Source: an uncultured Prevotellaceae bacterium (GTDB lineage: Bacteria > Bacteroidota > Bacteroidia > Bacteroidales > Muribaculaceae). From it: a stretch of DNA of 18,372 nucleotides. The DNA lies in the NCBI GenBank assembly GCA_947254205.1, contig CAMYCE010000038.1:1-18372 (forward strand), written 5' to 3'. The notes beneath the pieces are model-generated. The model ran no database searches, was not told the DNA's origin, and worked only from the letters and a program-made list of their open reading frames with translations. Positions 1 to 7,050 of this stretch are shown here, in pieces. Position 1 is the first letter of the stretch. Each line of letters begins with the position of its first letter. The position numbers and the translations under genes are program-made.

Positions 1-268
1 GCCCAAAACTGCTCTCACCGTGGGAGTGGGCACGGTGATGGCAGCCAAGAGCGTGATGATTATCGTGAACGGATATGGCAAAGCACGTGCCTTGCAAGCC
101 GCCATCGAAGGCCCCGTGTCGCAAATGTGCACTTTGAGCGCATTGCAAATGCATCGCAAAGCCATCATCGTGTGCGACGAAGATGCCACCATGGAACTCA
201 AAGTGGGCACCTATCGCTATTTCAAGGATATTGAAAGCCCACATCTCGACCCAGCAACATTGCTTTAA
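1..268 (+). CDS. nagB: Glucosamine-6-phosphate deaminase, C-terminal part (5' end outside window)
   Basis: This is the last 88 residues of a NagB-family enzyme, read in the frame beginning at base 2. NagB converts glucosamine-6-phosphate to fructose-6-phosphate plus ammonia in the cytoplasm, the last step of amino-sugar catabolism. The visible part has the conserved family C-terminus: ALTVGVGTVMAAK, then VNGYGKARALQAAIEG, whose GxxKA segment belongs to the sugar-phosphate site. It continues with SALQMHRKAIIVCDEDAT and ends in a short ELKVGTYRYFKDIE tail. The catalytic Asp/His/Glu residues lie upstream and cannot be checked. The GTG at base 20 is internal, because the conserved ALT segment precedes it. 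A hairpin follows 35 bases after the stop, so this gene probably ends its transcription unit. The family call is firm; the substrate is assigned by similarity to the deaminase rather than to 6-phosphogluconolactonase-type relatives. Confidence 0.9.
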   Translation, partial: PKTALTVGVGTVMAAKSVMIIVNGYGKARALQAAIEGPVSQMCTLSALQMHRKAIIVCDEDATMELKVGTYRYFKDIESPHLDPATLL

Positions 269-303
269 TCAGCACGCCCTAAGACATTAATCAACACACA
301 CAT

Positions 304-349
304 GCATGGGAGCCACTCACAGCATTCAGAGTGACTCTCATGCTATTTT
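304..349 (+). terminator. Probable intrinsic terminator of nagB
   Basis: Bases 304-316 (GCATGGGAGCCAC) pair with 331-343 (GTGACTCTCATGC), giving a 13-position stem with one G-T wobble and one mismatch. It is followed by TATTTTT. It lies between the nagB stop and the next promoter. An alternative shorter stem, CACTC/GAGTG, exists inside it. Confidence 0.6.
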
Positions 350-362
350 TATGCCCAAAAAG

Positions 363-392
363 TTGACAAATCAACTAAAAAATGTAACTTTG
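363..392 (+). promoter_or_regulatory. Bacteroidetes-type promoter for the 454-residue lipoprotein gene
   Basis: TTG at 363-365, a 19-bp spacer and TAACTTTG at 385-392 match the Bacteroidetes sigma-ABfr consensus (-33 TTG, -7 TAnnTTTG). Transcription would start near 398, leaving a leader of about 50 bases before the ATG at 449. Confidence 0.75.
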
Positions 393-448
393 ATCCCTGA
401 ACAAAAACCATAACGCACAATTTAAATCATCAAAATATTTTAATAGCA

Positions 449-1813
449 ATGAAAATAAAGCTAACCTTATGCCTGCTCATGGTGCTCTCATTGTTTGCCA
501 TGACAAGTTGCGAAAACGAGACCGAATTTCCACCTCTGCAACTCGATCGCGAAGAAGTGATTCTCACTCGAGGCGAAACTGCTATCGTAAACATCACTCG
601 TGGAAGTAGCGACTTTTCTATCACAACCAATAAGCCCGAGGTTGCCAAAGTGCAACTCTTGAAAACAAAAAAGGGAGCCGATATTTTCTATCAAGTTGAA
701 ATCGTGGCTCTCAAGCAAGGGCAAGCCACCGTGCTCGTGCAAGACAACAACAGCAGAAGGCGCAAAGAAATTAAGGTGAAAGTGAACACACGCAACATTG
801 AGTTGTCGCTCACGCAACTGGTCGACATGTTCAAAATGCCAGCACAAGCCCTGCAAGCGAGTCTTGAGGGAGCTAAAATCGACAGCAAGCAATTGCAAGC
901 ATCGCAACAAGCCACCTACACCGTGAAACTCGAAGGCATCGACATGTTCATGACCCATGAGTGCACGGGCGAAACCCACATTGGCCTCACATTGTGTCCC
1001 ATCGACTCCACCAAAAACAGACAACTCTTTGAAGAAATGCTCGGCAAAGTGGAAAAACTCGACAAGTCGGTATTTTTTAATTCGCTCATTGGCACCTATA
1101 ACGAAGAGGGCAAACTGCTCACCAACAACATCAAAGTGTTGCGCACCACCGACAAGCTCAGAGCCGAGCTTCCCAATGCCAATTGGAAGACCGACATCGT
1201 GCGCGCCAGCTTCAACATCGACAAAGTCACCAACTTTGAGTTGCGCTGCAACCGTGGCAAAGAATCGTTTATCGTGCGCCCAAAAATCAATGGCGACAAT
1301 TGGCACTGGTACCTCTCATTCTTGGGCAAAAACTTTGAGGAAACCTACATGGACCTCCTCTATCAAGTGAAATCGATGGGCATGTCACCCGCCACAGGCG
1401 AGCAGCTCTTTATTCTTGAGGGCAAGGAGCACTATCACGGCAACCACTTCAACGCCGTGTTCTTTGCGGGGCGCAACACTCCCATTTCTCGCATTGAGAT
1501 TTCATTTCGCGACCTTGAGGGCGACACCGACAAGTTACAACAAGTGTGGCTCTCGATGATGGAAGACAAAGCTGTTGAAGACAACTTTGGCAAGTTTAAA
1601 GAAACATTCATTCAACCCCTTCAAGGCGACGGACTCGTGCGCTTGGCCACACTCTCCGAAACCATCAAGTGGGTGAAAGAAAAAGGCCTCACCATGATGT
1701 CGTGGATTGAACCCAAATTTCAAACCAAAAAGAATATCGCCATCACTCCTCGCATCAACTCAACCAGCTTTGTGATTGAGATGAACGGCAATGAGGGCAA
1801 AAGCAACCAATAG
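449..1813 (+). CDS. Lipoprotein with BIG2-like N-terminal region, function unknown
   Basis: I do not recognise a specific family for this 454-residue protein. Residues 1-20 form a lipoprotein signal peptide ending MTS before Cys21. The residues after the cysteine (ENETE) are acidic, as in the Bacteroidetes export signal that sends lipoproteins to the cell surface, so a surface location is likely. Residues about 28-115 read like a bacterial Ig-like (BIG2) strand pattern: LDREEVILTRGETA, then TTNKPEVAKVQ, then IVALKQGQATVLVQD. The remaining 330 residues form a mixed alpha/beta region without a motif I can name. It contains helical stretches near 335-420 (DLEGDTDKLQQVW, FGKFKETFIQP) and a Trp-rich segment near 277-284. 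The ATG is chosen because the signal peptide begins there; the sequence in front (TTTTAATAGCA) has no Shine-Dalgarno match, which is normal for this phylum. It has its own promoter and stands alone between terminators. Confidence 0.85.
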   Translation: MKIKLTLCLLMVLSLFAMTSCENETEFPPLQLDREEVILTRGETAIVNITRGSSDFSITTNKPEVAKVQLLKTKKGADIFYQVEIVALKQGQATVLVQDNNSRRRKEIKVKVNTRNIELSLTQLVDMFKMPAQALQASLEGAKIDSKQLQASQQATYTVKLEGIDMFMTHECTGETHIGLTLCPIDSTKNRQLFEEMLGKVEKLDKSVFFNSLIGTYNEEGKLLTNNIKVLRTTDKLRAELPNANWKTDIVRASFNIDKVTNFELRCNRGKESFIVRPKINGDNWHWYLSFLGKNFEETYMDLLYQVKSMGMSPATGEQLFILEGKEHYHGNHFNAVFFAGRNTPISRIEISFRDLEGDTDKLQQVWLSMMEDKAVEDNFGKFKETFIQPLQGDGLVRLATLSETIKWVKEKGLTMMSWIEPKFQTKKNIAITPRINSTSFVIEMNGNEGKSNQ

Positions 1814-1849
1814 GGAGGCAACATCTCGTTGTCAACAAATGATATTCAC

Positions 1850-1900
1850 AAAAAAATTAAGCCCCGATGCGAAACCTCATGGTGACACTTCGGGGCTTAA
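1850..1900 (-). terminator. Intrinsic terminator of the 110-residue minus-strand gene, possibly bidirectional
   Basis: Bases 1857-1867 (TTAAGCCCCGA) and 1890-1900 (TCGGGGCTTAA) form a perfect 11-bp stem with a 22-base loop. Read on the minus strand it is followed by a run of T (the A-run 1850-1856 on the plus strand). It therefore fits termination of the leftward gene; it may also stop rightward read-through from the lipoprotein gene, though no T-run follows on that side. Confidence 0.75.
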
Positions 1901-1943
1901 TGCCTGAATATGACAGATTTAGTTTCTCTACTTTATCTCATCA

Positions 1944-2276
1944 TTATTTTACAATAGCTTTCACTACCGATGTAGTGCCGTCGCTATACACCGTCTTCAC
2001 AATGTTCAGGCCGCTGAAAGGCACATGGCTCACAGCGCCAGCCACATTCATGTAGCTCACAGCAATGGCAGTCTTGGCAGTAGCAGTTGCTTCAACACCA
2101 GTGTTCACAGCCTCGTTAACGGTGAGCACATAGCTTGCCATGCCAGCCAAGAAAGCATCGGTTTCTTGCGAAGTGGCAGTAATGGTGGTTGTGCCTGTGG
2201 GGGTGTAGGTGATTTCGATGCTCTTGATGTAAAGAGTTTTCGATGTGCTTTGCTGAATTTTAATGGTCGCTTTCAT
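1944..2276 (-). CDS. Small protein made largely of a type IX-like C-terminal sorting tail, no signal peptide
   Basis: This 110-residue protein starts at the ATG at 2276 behind an A-rich stretch. Residues 1-35 (including KTLYIKSIEITYTPTG) resemble the short segment that often precedes the tail in secreted Bacteroidetes proteins. Residues about 73-110 (AVSYMNVAGAVSHVPF, then SGLNIVKTVYSDGTTSVVK) read like a Por/type IX C-terminal domain: Y-x-N-x-x-G, then G-x-N-I-V, then DGT and a basic-hydrophobic end. There is no Sec signal peptide, which a type IX substrate needs to reach the periplasm. It could therefore be a 3' fragment of a lost surface-protein gene or a small intracellular protein of the same fold. 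I found no TAnnTTTG element for it in the 190 bases upstream, but a clean terminator follows. The coding call is reasonable from its frame, length and terminator; function is unknown. Confidence 0.65.
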   Translation of the reverse strand: MKATIKIQQSTSKTLYIKSIEITYTPTGTTTITATSQETDAFLAGMASYVLTVNEAVNTGVEATATAKTAIAVSYMNVAGAVSHVPFSGLNIVKTVYSDGTTSVVKAIVK

Positions 2277-2404
2277 TTTTTTTAAAACTTATTTACAACT
2301 TTGTTGTAATCAATTATTTCACTGTTTTGGTAGTGATGCTTTTTTGCATGAAATCACGTTTTGGTGTGCACCAGTGCCCCCTTTTCATTGAAAATGACTC
2401 TGCT

Positions 2405-2422
2405 ATCACTACATGTAGTGAT
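2405..2422. promoter_or_regulatory. Perfect 18-bp palindrome upstream of the frd promoter, candidate operator
   Basis: ATCACTACATGTAGTGAT is fully self-complementary and lies in the 327-base gap before frdC. Its centre is about 73 bp upstream of the predicted frd transcription start (near 2487), a usual position for an activator of the CRP/FNR type. A palindrome of this size is a natural site for a dimeric regulator. The regulator is not identified. It could also fold as a 7-bp hairpin, but no gene ends just before it on either strand. Confidence 0.55.
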
Positions 2423-2451
2423 TTTTGGGCGGTTTTTTTTGTGAGTAAATG

Positions 2452-2482
2452 TTGCAGAAAAGGTTATTTAACGGTAACTTTG
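2452..2482 (+). promoter_or_regulatory. Promoter of the frdCAB operon
   Basis: TTG at 2452-2454, a 20-bp spacer and TAACTTTG at 2475-2482 match the Bacteroidetes consensus. The predicted start near 2487 leaves a leader of about 115 bases before the frdC ATG. The rest of this gene-free stretch (2277-2451) holds the palindrome at 2405-2422, a short TTACAAC/GTTGTAA inverted repeat at 2293-2309 and no other feature I can support. Confidence 0.75.
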
Positions 2483-2502
2483 CACAATATTAAAAGGCAG
2501 GT

Positions 2503-2531
2503 TGCGGGAGTTGCGGTTAAACTTCCCCGCA
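2503..2531 (+). promoter_or_regulatory. Possible leader hairpins in the frd mRNA
   Basis: Two copies of TGCGG (2503-2507 and 2512-2516) could each pair with the single CCGCA at 2527-2531, which is followed by TTTTGTG. This resembles a weak pair of mutually exclusive hairpins in the long frd leader. The stems are only 5 bp, so any regulatory role is speculative. Confidence 0.2.
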
Positions 2532-2603
2532 TTTTGTGCTTGAATACAGACAATGAACTGATAACAACAATTAAACAAATTAATAACTTAATTCAGAACT
2601 ACT

Positions 2604-3260
2604 ATGTGGTTAACAAAATCTTCTGTAGGGCGAAAGGTCGTGATGAGCGTCACCGGCCTCTTCTTAGTCCTCTTTGTGACCTTTCATGCACTGATGAATG
2701 CAGTAGCAGTCGTGAATCTCGACTGGTATGATGCGATTTGCGAATTCCTTGGTGCAAACTGGTATGCAGTGCTTGGCACCGGAGTCATCGCGTTGTTTGT
2801 GTGCCTGCACATTGTTTTTGCATTCTGGCTCACCCTGCAAAACCGCAAAGCCCGCGGTGGCGACAGCTATGCAGTGTCTAAAAGCTGGAAAGAAGTTGAC
2901 TGGGCATCAAAAAACATGCTTGTGCTCGGCATCATCGTTGTGTGCTTCATGATCTTGCACCTCGTGCAATTTTGGGCCAAGATGCAACTTCCCGAGCTCA
3001 TGGGCGAAGAAGTGAGCCACGGTCAATTCTATCTTGAGGCTGTGTTCTCGCAAGTGTGGGTGTTGCCCGTTTACTTGATTGGCTTTGCCGCTCTTTGGTT
3101 CCACCTCTCACATGGTTTTTGGAGCGCATTCCAAACTATTGGTGTGGCCAACGACCAGTGGATTGCTCGCTGGAAGACAATTGCAAGATGGTGGGCATCA
3201 CTGCTCTTCATCATCTTTGCTGTTGAAGCCTGCTACTTCACTTGGTATTTTGCCTTTTAA
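2604..3260 (+). CDS. frdC: Fumarate reductase/succinate dehydrogenase cytochrome b subunit
   Basis: This 218-residue membrane anchor belongs to the type B cytochrome b family of Bacteroidetes and Wolinella. It passes electrons between menaquinol and the iron-sulfur subunit for fumarate reduction at the inner membrane. Five hydrophobic segments are visible, at about 10-35, 53-78, 104-125, 148-172 and 195-216. Histidines at 28 (FHALMN), 69 (CLHIVFAF), 119 (ILHLVQFW) and 167 or 170 (FHLSHGFW) lie in successive helices and fit the four axial ligands of two b hemes. The length is close to other type B subunits. It is the first gene of frdC-frdA-frdB, 40 bases before frdA. The ATG is chosen because MWLTKSSVGRKVVMSVTG is the usual family N-terminus. 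The sequence does not decide the in vivo direction; the host group suggests fumarate reduction. Confidence 0.93.
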   Translation: MWLTKSSVGRKVVMSVTGLFLVLFVTFHALMNAVAVVNLDWYDAICEFLGANWYAVLGTGVIALFVCLHIVFAFWLTLQNRKARGGDSYAVSKSWKEVDWASKNMLVLGIIVVCFMILHLVQFWAKMQLPELMGEEVSHGQFYLEAVFSQVWVLPVYLIGFAALWFHLSHGFWSAFQTIGVANDQWIARWKTIARWWASLLFIIFAVEACYFTWYFAF

Positions 3261-3300
3261 TTTTAGCTGAGTCATTAATTTTTAAAACATTTCAAAAAAA

Positions 3301-5310
3301 ATGGAAGAAAACGGAAAGAAAACCACTGCTCAGCCTGTAATCGACTCTAAGATTCCAGAAGGTCCCGTAGCTGAAAAGTGGACCAATTATAAAGCTCATC
3401 AACGTCTCGTTAACCCTGCCAACAAGCGCAAGCTCGACATCATTGTAGTGGGCACCGGCCTTGCCGGTGCATCGGCCGCTTCGACACTGGGCGAAATGGG
3501 ATTTAACGTGCTCAACTTTTGCATTCAAGACTCACCTCGTCGCGCCCACTCGATTGCCGCACAGGGTGGTATCAATGCTGCCAAGAACTATCAAAACGAT
3601 GGCGACTCGGTTTACCGCTTGTTCTACGACACAGTGAAAGGTGGCGACTATCGTGCTCGCGAGGCCAATGTGTATCGCCTTGCCGAGGTATCCAACAATA
3701 TCATCGACCAATGTGTGGCACAAGGCGTTCCCTTTGCCCGCGAATATGGTGGCTTGCTCGCCAACCGCTCTTTTGGTGGTGCTCAAGTGAGCCGCACATT
3801 CTATGCCAAGGGTCAAACCGGCCAACAGCTCCTGCTGGGTGCCTACAGCTCGCTCAACCGTCAAATTCAAATGGGCAAGGTGAAGAGCTTCAACCGCTAT
3901 GAGATGCACGATGTGGTGATGATCGACGGTCGCGCTCGCGGTATCATTGCCAAAAACCTCGTGACTGGCAAATTTGAGCGTTTTGCCGCCCATGCAGTGG
4001 TGATTGCCACCGGAGGCTATGGCAATGCCTATTTCCTCTCGACCAACGCCATGGCCTGCAACTGCTCGGCCGCAGTGGCTTGCTATCGCAAGGGAGCCTA
4101 CTTTGCCAACCCTGCCTATGTGCAGATTCACCCCACCTGCATTCCTGTGCACGGCGACAAGCAATCTAAGCTCACACTCATGTCGGAATCGTTGCGCAAC
4201 GACGGTCGCATTTGGGTGCCCAAAAACATTGAAGATGCCAAAGCATTGCAAAATGGCACCAAGAAGGGTAGCGACATTCCCGAAGAGGAACGCGACTACT
4301 ACTTGGAGCGTCGCTATCCTGCATTTGGTAACCTCGTGCCCCGCGACGTGGCAAGCCGCGCTGCCAAGGAACGTTGCGACAAAGGCTATGGCGTGAACAA
4401 CACCGGCTTGGCTGTGTTCCTCGACTTTAGCGAAGCCATCAACCGCTTGGGCATCGACGTGGTGCGCCAACGCTATGGCAACCTCTTCGACATGTATGAA
4501 GAAATCACCGATGTGAATCCCGGCGAACTTGCCAACGAAGTGAATGGCGTGAAATACTACAACCCCATGATGATTTTCCCCGCTATCCACTACACAATGG
4601 GTGGCATTTGGGTTGACTATGAATTGCAAACTTCGATCAAGGGTCTCTTTGCTATTGGCGAATGCAACTTCTCAGATCATGGTGCCAACCGCTTGGGTGC
4701 TTCGGCTCTCATGCAGGGTCTTGCCGATGGATATTTTGTGTTGCCCTACACCATTCAAAACTACTTGAGCGACCAAATTCAAGTGCCACGCTTCTCAACC
4801 GACCGCAAGGAATTTGAAGAAGCCGAGAATGCTTGTATTGCTCAAGAGCAACACTTGATGAACATCAAGGGTAGTCGCTCGGTTGACTCGATTCACAAAG
4901 ATCTTGGCCACATCATGTGGGAATATGTGGGCATGGGTCGCACCAAGGAAGGCTTGGAAAAGGCTCTTGTCGAACTTAAGAAACTGCGTGAAGTGTTTAA
5001 CACCGACTTGAAGATTCCCGAAGCCGAGGGCGAAATGAACATTGAGCTTGACAAGGCTTTCCGCCTCAACGACTTCATCACAATGGGCGAATTGGTAGCC
5101 TACGACGCTCTCAACCGCAACGAGAGCTGTGGTGGTCACTTCCGCGAGGAATATCAAACCGAGGAGGGAGAAGCCAAGCGCGATGATGAGAACTACTTCT
5201 ATGTGGCATGCTGGAACTACCAAGGTAGCGACAACACTGCCCCACAACTCATCAAAGAGAAACTCGAATATGAAGCCATCAAGGTTCAAACTCGTAACTA
5301 CAAGTCATAA
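3301..5310 (+). CDS. frdA: Fumarate reductase/succinate dehydrogenase flavoprotein subunit
   Basis: This 669-residue catalytic subunit interconverts fumarate and succinate on the cytoplasmic face of the membrane. The FAD-binding GTGLAGAS motif is at residues 51-58. His83 in HSIAAQGG is the expected covalent FAD attachment site. A second FAD segment, ATGGYGN, is at 236-242. Active-site candidates are His277 (QIHPT), Arg348 (NLVPRDVASR, the proton-delivery arginine), His430 (AIHYTMGGI) and Arg464 (GANRLGASAL), in the order seen in Wolinella-type enzymes. The C-terminal helical domain (about 500-640) contains the usual GRTKEGLE and ESCGGHFREEY segments. The length fits the longer Bacteroidetes type. 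It is translated from an ATG behind an A-rich run with no clear ribosome-binding motif. It sits between frdC and frdB in one operon, 28 bases before frdB. Confidence 0.96.
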   Translation: MEENGKKTTAQPVIDSKIPEGPVAEKWTNYKAHQRLVNPANKRKLDIIVVGTGLAGASAASTLGEMGFNVLNFCIQDSPRRAHSIAAQGGINAAKNYQNDGDSVYRLFYDTVKGGDYRAREANVYRLAEVSNNIIDQCVAQGVPFAREYGGLLANRSFGGAQVSRTFYAKGQTGQQLLLGAYSSLNRQIQMGKVKSFNRYEMHDVVMIDGRARGIIAKNLVTGKFERFAAHAVVIATGGYGNAYFLSTNAMACNCSAAVACYRKGAYFANPAYVQIHPTCIPVHGDKQSKLTLMSESLRNDGRIWVPKNIEDAKALQNGTKKGSDIPEEERDYYLERRYPAFGNLVPRDVASRAAKERCDKGYGVNNTGLAVFLDFSEAINRLGIDVVRQRYGNLFDMYEEITDVNPGELANEVNGVKYYNPMMIFPAIHYTMGGIWVDYELQTSIKGLFAIGECNFSDHGANRLGASALMQGLADGYFVLPYTIQNYLSDQIQVPRFSTDRKEFEEAENACIAQEQHLMNIKGSRSVDSIHKDLGHIMWEYVGMGRTKEGLEKALVELKKLREVFNTDLKIPEAEGEMNIELDKAFRLNDFITMGELVAYDALNRNESCGGHFREEYQTEEGEAKRDDENYFYVACWNYQGSDNTAPQLIKEKLEYEAIKVQTRNYKS

Positions 5311-5338
5311 CAACAATTAATTAAGAAAGGAAATTCAA

Positions 5339-6091
5339 ATGGCAAATATGAACGTAAATTTGAAGGTTTGGCGTCAAGCCGGCCCCAAGGCTCAAGGTGG
5401 TTTCGTGACTTATGAGAATGTTGAGACTGACTCCGACACTTCGTTCCTTGAAACTCTCGACATCTTGAACGAAACCCTAATCGAACAGGGACAAGAACCC
5501 ATTGCATTTGACCACGACTGTCGCGAAGGCATCTGTGGCATGTGCTCACTCTACATCAACGGACACCCCCACGGCCCGGCTCAAGGTGCAACCACCTGCC
5601 AGCTCTACATGCGTCGATTCCAAGATGGCGAAACCATCACAGTAGAGCCATGGCGCTCGGCCGCATTCCCCGTGATCAAAGACTTGATTGTCGAACGCAA
5701 CGCATTCGACAAGATTCAACAAGCCGGTGGCTATGTGTCGTTTAACTGTGGCGCTGCTCAAGACGCCAACGCAATACCCATCTCCAAAGTTGATGCCGAC
5801 GAAGCTATGGACTCGGCCTCTTGCATTGGTTGCGGTGCCTGCGTTGCCGCTTGCAAGAACGGCTCGGCCATGCTCTTTGTGTCGGCCAAGGTGAGTCAAT
5901 TTGCCTTGTTGCCACAAGGCAAAGTCGAGGCAAAACGCCGCGTGAAAGCTATGTTGAACAAGATGGACGAGTTGGGATTTGGCAACTGTACCAACACCGG
6001 TGCTTGCTCGGCCGAATGCCCCAAAAACATCAAGCTGAGCAACATCTCGCGCCTGAATCGCGACTACATCTGCGCCAAGATGAGTGACTAA
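5339..6091 (+). CDS. frdB: Fumarate reductase/succinate dehydrogenase iron-sulfur subunit
   Basis: This 250-residue subunit carries electrons between the cytochrome b and the flavoprotein through three clusters. The plant-type [2Fe-2S] ligands are Cys61, Cys66 and Cys69 (CREGICGMC) with Cys87. The [4Fe-4S] ligands are Cys162, Cys165 and Cys168 (CIGCGAC) with a later cysteine from the third set. The remaining cysteines 172, 217, 223 and 227 complete the [3Fe-4S] and [4Fe-4S] sites, with CxxxxxC ending in the usual ECP. All expected ligands are present. An AAGAAAGGA stretch 8 bases before the ATG is one of the few Shine-Dalgarno-like sites in the window and supports the start at 5339. It is the last gene of the operon, followed 26 bases later by a strong terminator. 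Confidence 0.96.
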   Translation: MANMNVNLKVWRQAGPKAQGGFVTYENVETDSDTSFLETLDILNETLIEQGQEPIAFDHDCREGICGMCSLYINGHPHGPAQGATTCQLYMRRFQDGETITVEPWRSAAFPVIKDLIVERNAFDKIQQAGGYVSFNCGAAQDANAIPISKVDADEAMDSASCIGCGACVAACKNGSAMLFVSAKVSQFALLPQGKVEAKRRVKAMLNKMDELGFGNCTNTGACSAECPKNIKLSNISRLNRDYICAKMSD

Positions 6092-6117
6092 GCCCACTCG
6101 TTGCACGATAACTCTTT

Positions 6118-6157
6118 AACCGCTCGGTCGCTGAACAAGACCGAGCGGTTTTCTTTT
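6118..6157 (+). terminator. Intrinsic terminator of the frdCAB operon
   Basis: Bases 6118-6129 (AACCGCTCGGTC) and 6139-6150 (GACCGAGCGGTT) form a perfect 12-bp stem with a 9-base loop, followed by TTCTTTT. It stands just after the frdB stop. Confidence 0.93.
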
Positions 6158-6254
6158 GACTCACTGCAATTCCCTTTTTTCTCCTTATGGTCTCACGGGA
6201 TACACAGAATTTAGTGAAGGGGAATGAAAGGACGATAGGGATTGTCGCTCAAGA

Positions 6255-6283
6255 ACTTCCCATCACTTCCCACTCACTTCCCC
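6255..6283 (+). repeat. Three short direct repeats of ACTTCCC
   Basis: ACTTCCCA-type units recur three times at 10- to 11-base spacing just upstream of the 9-base repeats and promoter of the next gene. The units are too short to name; they may be chance or protein-binding half-sites. Confidence 0.35.
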
Positions 6284-6292
6284 AAAAAAACC

Positions 6293-6319
6293 TTCGTTAA
6301 ATTCGTTAAATTCGTTGAT
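6293..6319 (+). repeat. Three tandem 9-base units TTCGTTAAA
   Basis: TTCGTTAAA occurs at 6293-6301 and 6302-6310, followed by the variant TTCGTTGAT at 6311-6319, immediately upstream of the TACCTTTG element at 6327-6334. The repeats cover the region where the -33 element of that promoter would lie, so a change in copy number would alter it. Confidence 0.6.
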
Positions 6320-6326
6320 TTTTCTT

Positions 6327-6334
6327 TACCTTTG
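6327..6334 (+). promoter_or_regulatory. Promoter -7 element for the GYF_2-DUF805 gene
   Basis: TACCTTTG matches TAnnTTTG. At the expected distance the -33 position falls in the TTCGTTAAA repeats and is not a good TTG. The start would be near 6340, about 90 bases before the ATG at 6432. Confidence 0.5.
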
Positions 6335-6431
6335 TCTTGCCCCCCACAAAACCTCACTCACAACTCAAGGGGAAGAAACTTCAACGTTAGCATTCACGGC
6401 TATCAATAACTTAAAACATGACTACCACAAC

Positions 6432-6998
6432 ATGAAATACTTTTTTTTCAACGACGGACAGCAACAACGTGGCCCATTTGAAGTGAATGAATTGCTACAA
6501 AATGGCTTGAATGCCACCTCGCAAGTGTGGTGTGAGGGCATGCCTGGCTGGGTGCCGGCAACACATGTGCCCGAAATTGCCAACCTGCTGAATGCTCACT
6601 ACACATCGCAACAGGGCCAGCAAGCCCAATATGGCTACCAGCAACCGGGAGCCTCGCAACCGCCCTATAGTGGTTGCACACCCGGCATGGAATTGGGCGA
6701 TGCCGTGAAATCTTGTTTCAATCAATATGTCAATTTTGAAGGGCGTGCCCGTCGCTCAGAGTTTTGGTGGTTTTTCCTTTTCAGCCATCTGCTCGCGATG
6801 GTGAGTTGCGGCTTTGCTACAGTGGTCATCTTCTTGCCTCTCTTGGCTGTGGGTGCCCGACGCTTGCACGACACCGGGCGCACAGGCTGGTGGCAACTCT
6901 TGCACCTTGTGCCATTGGGCACAATCATTTTGCTGGTGTGGTGGTGCGAAGACAGCCACCCGGGTGGCAACGAATATGGCCCCAGCGTGAAGTATTAA
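6432..6998 (+). CDS. GYF_2 domain plus DUF805 membrane protein
   Basis: This 188-residue protein has two parts. Residues 1-56 are a GYF_2 (DUF4339) domain: MKYFFFNDGQQQRGPF, the xGPFxxxEL motif, then VWCEGMPGWVPA. This domain is thought to bind proline-rich or other protein partners. A Gln/Pro/Tyr-rich linker (about 57-80) leads to a DUF805 membrane domain: FNQYVNFEGRARRSEFWWF at about 98-116, two hydrophobic stretches, then GARRLHDTGRTGWWQL and NEYGP at the end. The membrane part is short for DUF805, with only about three hydrophobic segments. The start is ATG 6432, not the upstream in-frame codon at 6315, because the GYF_2 domain begins there and 6315 lies upstream of the promoter element. 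It is probably co-transcribed with the lipoprotein gene 52 bases downstream. The domain names are firm; the cellular role is unknown. A related GYF_2 protein lies at 10036-10530. Confidence 0.88.
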   Translation: MKYFFFNDGQQQRGPFEVNELLQNGLNATSQVWCEGMPGWVPATHVPEIANLLNAHYTSQQGQQAQYGYQQPGASQPPYSGCTPGMELGDAVKSCFNQYVNFEGRARRSEFWWFFLFSHLLAMVSCGFATVVIFLPLLAVGARRLHDTGRTGWWQLLHLVPLGTIILLVWWCEDSHPGGNEYGPSVKY

Positions 6999-7050
6999 CA
7001 CATGAAACACAACATATCACCATATTTTAAAAACAATAAATTACAGCACA

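Noticed and set aside
488..1306. Minus-strand open frame of 272 codons inside the BIG2-like lipoprotein gene
   Set aside because: The plus-strand gene has a signal peptide, lipobox and consensus promoter; the antisense frame has none of these.
2327..2731. Plus-strand open frame across the frd promoter
   Set aside because: It overlaps the palindrome, promoter and leader and runs into frdC in another frame, and its composition is unlike a real protein of this genome.
3532..4629. Long open frame (365 codons) on the minus strand inside frdA
   Set aside because: It is a shadow of the strongly biased codon use of frdA; the product has no recognisable domain or signal, and frdA itself is certain.
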